A model generated the notes under the pieces. The model made no database searches and was not told the DNA's origin. It saw nothing but the letters and a program-made list of their open reading frames with translations. From contig JAWKMJ010000018.1 in assembly GCA_041392305.1 (NCBI GenBank), positions 22,953 to 86,952 on the forward strand: DNA of 64,000 bases, in the 5' to 3' direction. Made by a program: the position numbers and the translations under genes. This document shows positions 51,116-59,574 of the stretch, piece by piece. The DNA is from JAGQYP01 sp041392305 (GTDB taxonomy: Bacteria > Bacteroidota > Bacteroidia > Flavobacteriales_D > Crocinitomicaceae). Within the stretch, counting starts at the first letter, position 1. Every line of letters begins with the position of its first letter.

Positions 51116-52137
51116 TGATGAAGTTTACTTTACTTGCCTTCGTAGTGGGAGCTACGAGTATGATTTTTGGGCAGAATAAAGCCTGGGAATACATGACCAA
51201 AATTGATGAAAATTACACTGAAATCTCAAGCAGAATGTGGGATTATACCTCCACGGTTGCACATTCACGAAGTGGGAAGAAAATTGATGCAAAAAGACAA
51301 GAATTGATCTCCTCTGTACGTCAAGCTAAGATTAACGTAAGCCGCTTAGGGGATTATGAGGGAAGTACGGCCTACAGGGATTCAGTTTTGTCCTATCTAA
51401 AATTACAAGAGATAGTCTTGACCGAAAACTACGAAAAGATTCTCAACATGGAAGAGATTGCAGAACAATCGTATGACTTGATGGAAGCTTATCTTTTGGC
51501 TCAATCGGAGGCCGGAAAAATGATGGATGCAGCGTCAGATATGCTACAAGCTGAACAAAAGAAATTTGGAGATGCCAACAATATAACCATCACAGAAAAC
51601 GATTCTAAAATTGGGAAAAAATTACAAAAAGCAGGAGAAGTTTACGATTACTATAATCCAATTTATTTGATCTTTTTCAAATCGTATAAGCAAGAAGCCT
51701 ATATGAACGTAGCGATTGCTGAAAATGACATCAATGGTATTGAACAAGCCAGAAAATCTCTGATCACCACATCAGAAGAAGGACTTCAACTTTTGGCCGA
51801 CATTAAAGATTTTAACGGAGACAATAATTTAAAAGAGGCTTGTTTGGAAATTCTCAAGTTTTACAAAAATGAAGGTGAAAAAGATGGTAAAGTGATTTCG
51901 GATTTCTATCTTAAAAAAGAAACTTATGAAAAAATTCAGGCCGCCTTTGAAAATATCAAGAAGAAGGATCGAACACAAGAAGATGTGAATAAAGTGAACA
52001 AGGCGGGGGAAGAATATAACAAGGCAGTAAACGAGTACAATGAAATTGTGAAAGTCACGAATAAAGAGCGATCCAAAAATATTGACAACTGGAATAACGC
52101 TGTTACTAAATTCTTAAAAACACATATTTCTAGATAA
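51112..52137 (+). CDS. Secreted helical protein of unknown function
   Basis: A 341-residue protein with a signal peptide (about 1-20, ending IFGQ) and a nearly all-helical mature part of long charged helices. It resembles the LIC11966-type surface protein group, recalled by pattern only and uncertain. It is translationally coupled to the S41 protease gene, so it may be an adaptor or substrate of that protease (inference). An inverted repeat and a terminator follow. Confidence 0.7.
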   Translation: MMMKFTLLAFVVGATSMIFGQNKAWEYMTKIDENYTEISSRMWDYTSTVAHSRSGKKIDAKRQELISSVRQAKINVSRLGDYEGSTAYRDSVLSYLKLQEIVLTENYEKILNMEEIAEQSYDLMEAYLLAQSEAGKMMDAASDMLQAEQKKFGDANNITITENDSKIGKKLQKAGEVYDYYNPIYLIFFKSYKQEAYMNVAIAENDINGIEQARKSLITTSEEGLQLLADIKDFNGDNNLKEACLEILKFYKNEGEKDGKVISDFYLKKETYEKIQAAFENIKKKDRTQEDVNKVNKAGEEYNKAVNEYNEIVKVTNKERSKNIDNWNNAVTKFLKTHISR

Positions 52138-52207
52138 AATTGCGGACTATGAAATAAAAAAACGCTTTAAATACTAGCGAGTTTTTCATAGTTACAAGCT
52201 AAATTAA

Positions 52208-52241
52208 AAGCCCTTGTTTCAGCGGATTCAGGGGCTTTTTC
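52208..52241 (+). terminator. Rho-independent terminator after the S41 operon
   Basis: AAGCCCTTG (52208-52216) pairs with CAGGGGCTT (52229-52237) with one wobble, then five T residues. A separate imperfect inverted repeat (ACTATGAAA 52146-52154, TTTCATAGT 52184-52192) lies just before it. Confidence 0.75.
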
Positions 52242-52271
52242 CTTTCAATCACAATAATTAATCGTATTATC

Positions 52272-53390
52272 TCACTTTTCAATCAAGTGGGAAATTCCTC
52301 GACCTTCATAATATTCTTTTGTTATTTGTTTAGCTTCCTCAAGAGTAAAAACAAAATAACCTTCTTTTTCCATTTTTTTGAGTCGATTTATTTCAGTTAA
52401 TGACAATCGACCTTCTATCATCATTCCGAAAAGCATCAATTGAGAAAAGCCTTTTTTGGTAAGAGCACTTCCTTTTTTTATTCGATCTAAAAACTTCTCG
52501 TCATGCACATGATCGGGATCAACCTTGATATCAAATTCCGCTAAAGTAAATTTTGAAAGAAGGTAATGGTTGTCGTGAAACGCACGTTTCATTATAGCCA
52601 GATAATCCAAAATGTGATAGATTTCATTTCGAAACTCCTCATTCCCTTTTTGTTCTTTTACAAGGTGATTCAATAATATTTGGATATTTGGTGGGGCCAA
52701 AACTCTAGTTTTAGCTTCTTTATATACCCGATTAGCTGCCCAAGCATTCCAAAACGCGTAGATCGGAATCCCTAACAGATCGACCAACATCCTTAGGGCA
52801 TATCTTCCAAGTAAACGTCTCACTATCAGCTTCATCAGAGCATTAGTCAACGTAGCTTTAATGATGTTGAACACGGTAATCAGTAATACATAAAATTTAG
52901 GCATACCGAAATAAGGATTGATCCCTAGTTCGGATTGATTTTTAGGTTTTTTCTCCAGTCCAACAGAAACCAACTGATCCACCCTTTGTTCAAATTCTCT
53001 GTCGGTCGGACTTGGATAACCACAGGCATGAGAAACTTCGCGAACAGTTCGAATATTATTGTAGGTCAGAAAAGCGATCTCAATGACCACCAATACCAAG
53101 CTAAAAATGAGAAAAATGACAGGTACTGCGTGGTATTCATCCAAAATTGGAATTTTGATCAGTTGATCAGGAAAATATTCAGGCCAAACATGGTAAGGCA
53201 CATAGCATGCAACGACCCCAATAGCCCCGGCTAAAGCTGCCAAAGATAGAGAGACCCAGCGTATTCTGATCAAATCCTTTTGCTCTTCTGGGCTTAATAT
53301 ATGAATTGCACCATCGCGGTTGTTGTATTCCTTTGAAGAAATACTTTCATAAGCATATTTTTCTATTTTAGAACGCTGCTTAGCTCCCAC
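52272..53390 (-). CDS. Multi-pass membrane protein of unknown function
   Basis: A 372-residue protein with two TM helices about 46-66 and 92-112, further hydrophobic segments around 160-215 and a charged C-terminal region. The style recalls the LBF_2804 family, but I am not certain. The start is GTG at 53390. It lies 4 bases after the yaaA stop on the same strand, so it is probably co-transcribed with yaaA. Confidence 0.65.
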   Translation of the reverse strand: MGAKQRSKIEKYAYESISSKEYNNRDGAIHILSPEEQKDLIRIRWVSLSLAALAGAIGVVACYVPYHVWPEYFPDQLIKIPILDEYHAVPVIFLIFSLVLVVIEIAFLTYNNIRTVREVSHACGYPSPTDREFEQRVDQLVSVGLEKKPKNQSELGINPYFGMPKFYVLLITVFNIIKATLTNALMKLIVRRLLGRYALRMLVDLLGIPIYAFWNAWAANRVYKEAKTRVLAPPNIQILLNHLVKEQKGNEEFRNEIYHILDYLAIMKRAFHDNHYLLSKFTLAEFDIKVDPDHVHDEKFLDRIKKGSALTKKGFSQLMLFGMMIEGRLSLTEINRLKKMEKEGYFVFTLEEAKQITKEYYEGRGISHLIEK

Positions 53391-53394
53391 CTCT

Positions 53395-54162
53395 CTAATT
53401 TCCTGAACGTGTAAATACCCAATTATTTTCTGTACTCAAATTTGCATCAAACCCATACCCTTCTAGGTCAAAATGTTTGATTTGCTCGGGATCCTCAATT
53501 CTGTTTTCAATAATGAATCGGGTCATTAATCCTCTTGCCTTTTTTGCGAAAACGGCAATCATTTTATATTGATCTCCTTTCAATTCCTTGAACTCCGGAG
53601 TGATAATTCTGTTTTTAAACTTTTTCTTATCAATTGACTTGAAATATTCGTTAGATGCCAGATTAATCAAAACTTCGTCGGATTTCATATCTTTTAATAA
53701 GGTTTCGGCAATTTTTGACCCCCAATATGCATATAGGTCCTTTTTGGATTTCACTTTAAGTTTTGTACCCATTTCTAGTCGATAGGCTTTCATTAAATCC
53801 AAGGGTTTTAGCACACCATAAAGTCCAGATAGAATTCGTAAACGATCTTGTGCCCACTCTAAATCAACAGAGGACAATTCTCGTGCTCTCAAACCTCGAT
53901 ATACTTCTCCCGTAAAAACCAAACAAGCTTGTTTTTCATCTGGATAGGAAAATTGCTTATCCCAATCTTGAAAACGTTCATAGTTCAACTCCCCCAAACT
54001 TGAACTAATAGACATCAAATCTGAAATCTTTTTAGGTGAATACTTTTTAAGCACATTGGCAATAACTTCTGCATCTTCCAAAAGCTCTGGTTGCGTGTAC
54101 TTTCCGGTAGGAGATTCAAAATCAAAATCCAAGGATTTTGCGGGTGAAAGAACAATTTTCAT
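53395..54162 (-). CDS. yaaA: YaaA family peroxide stress protein
   Basis: A 255-residue DUF328 protein. It has the signatures LSPAKSLDF at the start, FTGEVYRGL (about 83-91), RILSGLYGVL..LD, MGTKL and INLASNEYFK, and a late FAKKARGLM.RF. YaaA limits DNA damage from iron and peroxide in E. coli. It is first in a two-gene unit with the following membrane protein gene, and divergent from a glutathione peroxidase gene 48 bases away, a fitting oxidative-stress pairing. Confidence 0.9.
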   Translation of the reverse strand: MKIVLSPAKSLDFDFESPTGKYTQPELLEDAEVIANVLKKYSPKKISDLMSISSSLGELNYERFQDWDKQFSYPDEKQACLVFTGEVYRGLRARELSSVDLEWAQDRLRILSGLYGVLKPLDLMKAYRLEMGTKLKVKSKKDLYAYWGSKIAETLLKDMKSDEVLINLASNEYFKSIDKKKFKNRIITPEFKELKGDQYKMIAVFAKKARGLMTRFIIENRIEDPEQIKHFDLEGYGFDANLSTENNWVFTRSGN

Positions 54163-54164
54163 AC

Positions 54165-54172
54165 TATATTTG
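54165..54172 (+). promoter_or_regulatory. -7 promoter box TATATTTG for the peroxidase gene
   Basis: Matches TAnnTTTG 38 bases before the ATG at 54211, in the short yaaA-gpx intergenic space. A TTG at 54138-54140 is 24 bases upstream, slightly long for a -33 box. Confidence 0.4.
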
Positions 54173-54210
54173 TTAGAAGTTCAAAGTTATAAGAATTTAA
54201 ACAAAAAGAC

Positions 54211-54750
54211 ATGAAAATAGTTGCACTAGTAATTACCCTTTTATTTGGATTAAGTATGAAACATGAAGGACACAAAACCGCTCACAACTTCACAGTCGAA
54301 AAGATTGACGGGTCAAAATTGGATTTATCTACATTTAAAGGAAAACCCATCTTGATTGTCAACACAGCATCGAAATGTGGTTTCACGAAACAGTATAAAT
54401 CTTTACAAAGTTTACATGAAAAATATGGAGATAAATTGATCATTATAGGTTTTCCAGCAAACAATTTTATGGGCCAGGAACCAGGAAACAACAAAGAGAT
54501 TGCTGAATTTTGTTCTGCCAATTATGGTGTATCTTTTGATATGGCGGCAAAAGTTTCTGTGAAAGGAAAAGATCAACACGAATTATTTACCTGGTTGTGT
54601 AACGAGCATAATCCGGATTTTGAAGGAGATATTAAATGGAATTTTGAGAAATTTCTCATCGGCAAAGATGGTCATTTAAAGCGCAGATGGAGATCAGACG
54701 TGGATCCTGAAGATGCCAAAATTACAAGTGCAATTGACAAAGAAATTTAG
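54211..54750 (+). CDS. Glutathione peroxidase-family peroxidase
   Basis: A 179-residue thiol peroxidase with an N-terminal signal-like segment. The active-site Cys is C56 in NTASKCGFT; Gln and Trp of the catalytic tetrad are in FPANNFMGQEPG and KWNFEKFLI. Despite the family name, most bacterial Cys forms use thioredoxin. It reduces hydrogen or lipid peroxides. It is divergent from yaaA. Confidence 0.92.
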   Translation: MKIVALVITLLFGLSMKHEGHKTAHNFTVEKIDGSKLDLSTFKGKPILIVNTASKCGFTKQYKSLQSLHEKYGDKLIIIGFPANNFMGQEPGNNKEIAEFCSANYGVSFDMAAKVSVKGKDQHELFTWLCNEHNPDFEGDIKWNFEKFLIGKDGHLKRRWRSDVDPEDAKITSAIDKEI

Positions 54751-54775
54751 ATTAGAAAATAAATCACATAAGTGA

Positions 54776-54800
54776 AAGCTCGGTTTACCGGGCTTTTTCT
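54776..54800 (+). terminator. Rho-independent terminator of the peroxidase gene
   Basis: AAGCTCGG (54776-54783) pairs with CCGGGCTT (54788-54795) across loop TTTA, followed by a T run. It ends exactly at the next, leftward gene. Confidence 0.85.
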
Positions 54801-55298
54801 TTATCCTGCCATAATTTTCTTGTGTTCACTAATTTTTCTTTTCCAATCACATGCCAATTCCAATTTTTGCTGATTTACTTTTCGGTTGATTTGTGATTCA
54901 TTTCCAAAACACAACAAAAATTCCAATTCATAAGCATGTTCGATTTGAGGAATTTTAAAATGAAGATCTATTTTCTTAATATCCTGATCAAAAGCTAAAT
55001 CCGTAACTTCCTGATCGTTTACCACTACTTTTGCGTATTCGACATCTCCAGAATTAAAAATAAACACTTTATTTTGCTCATCCAATAAAGCAATTCTTCC
55101 TCTCAATTCATCAAAATAAAGGTACCTCCCATTGAGAGATTTGAAGCTTTGTTGCTTAGAAAAACCTTGTTTTTTAAGGCTTTCCTTTATTGACCTTTTT
55201 TTAAAAAAGACCACAATAAGTGCTATAATTCCAGCCAAAATCAGAAGATTAAGGGTTATTCTGAACGCTGTTACTAAAGTTCCAATTGTATCTAACAT
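54801..55298 (-). CDS. Small membrane protein of unknown function
   Basis: A 165-residue protein with one TM helix (about 11-32) and a cytoplasmic part containing a beta-rich segment (YLYFDELRGRIALLDEQNK) that looks like a small PH- or beta-sandwich-like domain. No family recognised. It stands alone between two convergent and divergent neighbours. Confidence 0.6.
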   Translation of the reverse strand: MLDTIGTLVTAFRITLNLLILAGIIALIVVFFKKRSIKESLKKQGFSKQQSFKSLNGRYLYFDELRGRIALLDEQNKVFIFNSGDVEYAKVVVNDQEVTDLAFDQDIKKIDLHFKIPQIEHAYELEFLLCFGNESQINRKVNQQKLELACDWKRKISEHKKIMAG

Positions 55299-55443
55299 CT
55301 TTATGCCATTTTTAAACTATAAGAAATCATTAACTCTTCAAAAACGAACTTTTTTATGTGAGTCGTTTTAAATAAGTGTGAAAATAGTAGTTTTAGGGGA
55401 AAATTGCTTTTTATCATTCATCAAATACCAAACTGTTGCAATT

Positions 55444-56817
55444 ATGAAGTCTTTTTTTCTGTTAGTCAGTATTTTTCTTTCTACCAAAATCATCTACGCC
55501 CAAAAAGAGGATAGTCTGTTTATCCGAAAGATCCACAATGAAGCACTTGAAAACGGGCATTCTTATGAAGATTTAAGATCACTCTGCAAAGACATTGGCG
55601 CCCGACTTACAGGATCTGCAGAAGCTGAGATGGCCGTTCAATGGGGAAAAAAGATCATGGAGAAACATGGTTTTGACAAAGTTTATTTACAAGAAATTCG
55701 TGTACCACACTGGGAAAGGGGAACTACGGAGTCTGGCTGGATCGAAAATGAAAAAGGAGAAATCTACAAATTGCACATTTTAGCTCTTGGTGGATCCAAA
55801 GGAACCAATGGAACCCTTTCAGGTGAAGTCATCGAATTCATGTCACTAGACGAATTAAAAAAAGCCTCGGAATCGGAAGTAAAAGGAAAAATCGTTTTTT
55901 TGAATCAGCCAATGGATCAAAAGCTAATCAACACTTTCAAAGCCTATGGAGGTTGTTGGCCGATACGAGGCAACGGTGCCATTGAAGGAGGTAAACTAGG
56001 TGCAAAAGCGGTAATCATACGTTCATTAGCTATACCAACTGACGATCACCCTCATACAGGTAGTATGAAATATGAAGAAGGAGTGGATTCAATTCCATCT
56101 GCCGCCATCTCTACTTCAGACTCAGACCAACTACATAATTGGCTTAAAAATGGAAAAGTGAACTTGCACTTCCACATGGATTGCAGATTTTACGGAATGG
56201 TCAAATCTTATAATGTCATTGGAGAAATTACAGGATCTGAAAAACCAAACGAAATCATCACCATTGGAGGTCATTTGGATTCCTGGGATGTAGGGGAAGG
56301 AGCTCACGACGACGGAGCTGGAATTGTGCATTGTTTGGAGGCGGGAAGGATTTTCAAAGCCCTCAATTATCAACCCAAACATACCATCCGTGTAGTCTTT
56401 TTCATGAATGAAGAAAACGGAAATTTCGGAGGAAAGTCCTACGCCATGCAAGCTAAGAAGAACAATGAAATACACGTGGCAGCAGTAGAAAGCGACCGAG
56501 GAGGTTTTTCACCAAGAGGATTTGACATTCAAAACGCTAATCCTAAATCATTTAAGAAGTTTATAGAAACCATGAAACCTCTCTACGATTTTGAATTGAC
56601 AAGATTTAAAGAAGGCTACGGAGGCGTGGATATCGGACCTTTAAAAGAAGTGTACCCCGAAATTCCGTTATTTGGACTCGTCCCCGACTCCCAAAGATAT
56701 TTCGACTTTCACCACGCTGAAACCGACGTATTCGAAAATGTAAATAAAAGAGAACTCGCATTGGGGGCAGCTGCCATGGCTTCTTTTCTTTATTTGTTGG
56801 ATAGTTATTATTTTTAG
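55444..56817 (+). CDS. M28 family metallopeptidase
   Basis: A 457-residue secreted zinc exopeptidase. The ATG at 55444 gives a signal peptide ending IYAQ. A PA-like insert (about 130-230) precedes the catalytic part with GGHLDSWD, the bridging Asp in AHDDGAG, the catalytic Glu pair in MNEENG and a late HHAETD. It releases amino acids from peptide N-termini, or may cut dipeptides. It stands alone. Confidence 0.9.
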   Translation: MKSFFLLVSIFLSTKIIYAQKEDSLFIRKIHNEALENGHSYEDLRSLCKDIGARLTGSAEAEMAVQWGKKIMEKHGFDKVYLQEIRVPHWERGTTESGWIENEKGEIYKLHILALGGSKGTNGTLSGEVIEFMSLDELKKASESEVKGKIVFLNQPMDQKLINTFKAYGGCWPIRGNGAIEGGKLGAKAVIIRSLAIPTDDHPHTGSMKYEEGVDSIPSAAISTSDSDQLHNWLKNGKVNLHFHMDCRFYGMVKSYNVIGEITGSEKPNEIITIGGHLDSWDVGEGAHDDGAGIVHCLEAGRIFKALNYQPKHTIRVVFFMNEENGNFGGKSYAMQAKKNNEIHVAAVESDRGGFSPRGFDIQNANPKSFKKFIETMKPLYDFELTRFKEGYGGVDIGPLKEVYPEIPLFGLVPDSQRYFDFHHAETDVFENVNKRELALGAAAMASFLYLLDSYYF

Positions 56818-57012
56818 TACTAGATGCTAAGTCTATTTTTGTACCCTGGACTGAAGTCACAGGGTTACAAAGTGGCTTGTTCGTCGTGACTATCATTTTT
56901 TGATTAGTGAAAGTCAAATGGTAATTATATCTATCTTGGAATTTGGTTTCGAGCTCTGAAAATGTTTCGTTCAAGGATTGAAATCCTCCCTACAGTCATA
57001 GATAAAATCAAA

Positions 57013-57103
57013 TTTTTCATTTTTAATTTTTCATTTTTAATTTTTCATTTTTCATTATTAATTGTTCATTCATAATTCCTAATTCTTAATTCATAATTCT
57101 TAA
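57013..57103 (+). repeat. Thirteen-copy TTTTTCA/TTCTTAA heptamer array
   Basis: Thirteen consecutive 7-base units (TTTTTCA, TTTTTAA, TTCATAA, TTCTTAA) run without a break to 9 bases before the GTG start of the CDF gene. The word is close to the TTTTGCA/TTTTGAA units in cutC. Confidence 0.9.
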
Positions 57104-57112
57104 TTTAAACCT

Positions 57113-58114
57113 GTGAATCAAAATCTAACAAAAACAGACAAAACCAAGATCAAAGTACAATGGATCACCCTTTGGGTTTCTTTGGCTTTATTGATTTTTA
57201 AGTTTGTGGCTTATTTCTGGACCAATTCCAATTCTATTTTGTCGGATGCAATGGAGTCGATAATAAATGTAACGGCTTCTGGATTCGCTTTGTACTCAAT
57301 CTACTATGCTGCACGCCCGAAAGACTTCAATCATCCTTATGGACATGGAAAAATGGAATTCATTACTTCCGGAATTGAGGGGGGGATGATAATGATTGCA
57401 GGATTTCTTTTGATTTACAAGGGAATTTATAATTTGATTTTTCCTCATCATATTCAAGAGTTGGGATTCGGGTTAATTGTTGTGGCAGTTGGTGCAGTTG
57501 TGAATTTGATTCTTGGACTTGCTCTTCGATCTACTGGTAAAAAACATCGATCTCCAGTTTTGGAGTCAGAAGGAAACCACATTCTGAGCGATTCTTACTC
57601 CTCTTTTGGTTTATTAATTGGGATTGGAATCATCATGTGGACCAACATCACTTGGATCGACAATGCGGTGACCATTTTCTTTGGAGGATTGATTATTTAC
57701 ATGGGTTATCGCATCATCAGAAAATCACTAAAGGGAGTATTAGACGAAGCGGATTTTGGTGTATTAAATGAGATGATTCAGTTTTTTCAGGATAACCGAA
57801 AAGATGACTGGATAGATATTCATAATATGCGCTTAATCAAATTTGGAAGTCACTATCATTTTGACATTCATCTTACGATTCCATTTTATTATTCCATTAG
57901 GCAGGGAGACGAAATCATGGAAGAAATCGAAGGTTTAATCAAAGAAAAATATGGTGAAGACGTAGAAAATTTCATTCATATTGAACCTTGTTTACCAAAA
58001 TCTTGCGAACTTTGTAGTCTTTCGAATTGTTCCCAACGTAGCAAACCTTTTCAACGTCAGTTAAAATGGACAAAAGACAATGTCTTGAAAAATCTAAAAC
58101 ACGAATTAAAATGA
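57113..58114 (+). CDS. CDF family cation efflux protein
   Basis: A 333-residue protein with six TM helices. The metal-site residues in SILSDAMES, HPYGHGKME and HILSDSYSS are present, followed by a cytoplasmic ferredoxin-like domain and a Cys-rich tail (CLPKSCELCSLSNC, about 295-310). It exports divalent metals such as Zn2+ or Fe2+ against protons. The start is GTG, set 9 bases after a heptamer array. Its stop overlaps the next lipoprotein gene (ATGA). Confidence 0.9.
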   Translation: MNQNLTKTDKTKIKVQWITLWVSLALLIFKFVAYFWTNSNSILSDAMESIINVTASGFALYSIYYAARPKDFNHPYGHGKMEFITSGIEGGMIMIAGFLLIYKGIYNLIFPHHIQELGFGLIVVAVGAVVNLILGLALRSTGKKHRSPVLESEGNHILSDSYSSFGLLIGIGIIMWTNITWIDNAVTIFFGGLIIYMGYRIIRKSLKGVLDEADFGVLNEMIQFFQDNRKDDWIDIHNMRLIKFGSHYHFDIHLTIPFYYSIRQGDEIMEEIEGLIKEKYGEDVENFIHIEPCLPKSCELCSLSNCSQRSKPFQRQLKWTKDNVLKNLKHELK

Positions 58115-58746
58115 AATGGATTGGTATTTTTTTGTTAGCACTTTTTATCCTAGGTTGCAATAAACACTCAACAACTTCCTTTACAGTTAAAGGACAGATT
58201 ATCAACTCCCAAACTCAGGTTGGTGTTGCTAGTGATGCAATTTACATTTATGAAAACACCTCTAGCGGGATGAACGCAGGTCAAACACTCATTGCCACGG
58301 GTTCTTCAAATTCAGACGGCTCATATTCCATTGAATTCCCTAGAAATCTAGTGGAATCTTATACTTTTAGATTTTATAAAGAAGGTTATTTTTTAGAAGA
58401 GATCCAGAAAAATTTTGATTTCTTCCACACTTCAAGCGATAATATTATCAATTTAAACCACCGGCCTATCGGTTGGATTCGATTTATTGTTCAAAATACG
58501 GCTCCTACAGATCCACAAGATCAACTTAAAATATTGAAAGAATCGGGTACTGAAAATTGTTCCGATTGTTGTCAGGATGGATATTATTATTTTGATGGAC
58601 CTAATGTGGATTCCACATGGATTTGCCCCAATGAAGCAGGAACCTATTTTGTCTTTCACTTTTGGGATGTTCTCCAGCCAAGCTATTCAAAAGATTCTGT
58701 TCTGATTCAACAAAATGATACCATAGACTATGTTATACAGTATTGA
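58111..58746 (+). CDS. Putative lipoprotein with a CarboxypepD-like domain
   Basis: A 211-residue protein. The ATG at 58111 gives a lipoprotein signal (LFILGC, Cys about residue 14). The mature part starts with a beta sandwich of the carboxypeptidase-regulatory style (TVKGQIINSQTQVGVASDAI, then SDGSYSIEF) and has a CSDCC cluster later. It overlaps the CDF gene by 4 bases, so it is co-translated and may bind the exported metal (inference). Confidence 0.75.
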   Translation: MKWIGIFLLALFILGCNKHSTTSFTVKGQIINSQTQVGVASDAIYIYENTSSGMNAGQTLIATGSSNSDGSYSIEFPRNLVESYTFRFYKEGYFLEEIQKNFDFFHTSSDNIINLNHRPIGWIRFIVQNTAPTDPQDQLKILKESGTENCSDCCQDGYYYFDGPNVDSTWICPNEAGTYFVFHFWDVLQPSYSKDSVLIQQNDTIDYVIQY

Positions 58747-58805
58747 GTGGATGAGTAAGAGTATTGAGCAAGAGATTTGAGCAAGAGTATTGAGCATGAG
58801 CAAAG
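58745..58805 (+). repeat. GAGCAAGAGTATT array (6+7 units)
   Basis: Alternating 6- and 7-base units (GAGTAA GAGTATT, GAGCAA GAGATTT, GAGCAA GAGTATT) start at the lipoprotein stop. This is the same word and layout as at 17612-17778, and as there it is followed by an AACTTGG heptamer array. Confidence 0.85.
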
Positions 58806-58833
58806 AACTTGGAACTTGGAACTTAGAACTAAA
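58806..58833 (+). repeat. Four-copy AACTTGG/AACTTAG heptamer array
   Basis: AACTTGG AACTTGG and then AACTTAG AACTAAA lie directly after the GAGCAAG array and 30 bases before the PaaY-like gene. Confidence 0.9.
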
Positions 58834-58863
58834 ATACTACCATAAAATCACTAACTTCACAGT

Positions 58864-59454
58864 ATGATTTACGAATTCAATGGTTTTAAACCTGTAATTA
58901 AGGAGAGTACCTTTATTCACCCACAAGCAAATGTCACAGGTAATGTGATTATTGGAGAGCATTGCTATATTGGACCACATTGTACTATTCGTGGTGATTT
59001 TGGTCAGATTATTATTGAAGATGGATGTAATGTACAGGAAAGTTGCACGGTACACATGTTTCCTGGAACAACTGTTTACCTCAGAAAAAATGCTCATATA
59101 GGCCATGGTGCCATCATTCATGGTGGTGAAATAGGTGAAAACTGTCTGGTTGGAATGAATGCCGTGATCATGGATAATACCAAAATTGGAAAGGAATCCA
59201 TTATTGGAGCACTTTGCTTTGTGCCAGCTAAAATGGTAATTCCCGAAAGAAGTTTGGTGGTCGGGAATCCTGCCAAAATCATCAAAGAAGTCTCGGATGA
59301 GATGATCAAATGGAAGACAGAAGGGACGAAAATATACCAGAATTTAGCAAAGGAATGTCATGACACTTTAAGACCCTGTGACCCACTAAGAGAAATTGAG
59401 CCAAATAGACCCGAGCAAAGATCCGACTATATGACCTGGGATCAAACAAAATAA
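58864..59454 (+). CDS. paaY: PaaY-like gamma carbonic anhydrase/hexapeptide-repeat protein
   Basis: A 196-residue left-handed beta-helix protein closer to PaaY/CaiE than to other gamma carbonic anhydrases. It has the TVHMFPG segment and the HIGHGAIIHGG motif with likely zinc ligands H64, H81 and H86, then LVGMNAVIMD, SLVVGNPAKI and WKTEGT..YQNLA. In phenylacetate degraders PaaY is a thioesterase that helps recycle CoA, but no other paa genes are in this window. Confidence 0.88.
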   Translation: MIYEFNGFKPVIKESTFIHPQANVTGNVIIGEHCYIGPHCTIRGDFGQIIIEDGCNVQESCTVHMFPGTTVYLRKNAHIGHGAIIHGGEIGENCLVGMNAVIMDNTKIGKESIIGALCFVPAKMVIPERSLVVGNPAKIIKEVSDEMIKWKTEGTKIYQNLAKECHDTLRPCDPLREIEPNRPEQRSDYMTWDQTK

Positions 59455-59574
59455 TTTTGGGTTTACTATCCCATTGATATTTTTGTTCGTTTTCTTTTAA
59501 AGAAATGGTGATATTTACATTTTACTTGCTCCTGCTACACTACTGTTGCTTTAAATTACAAACAAGATTACACG

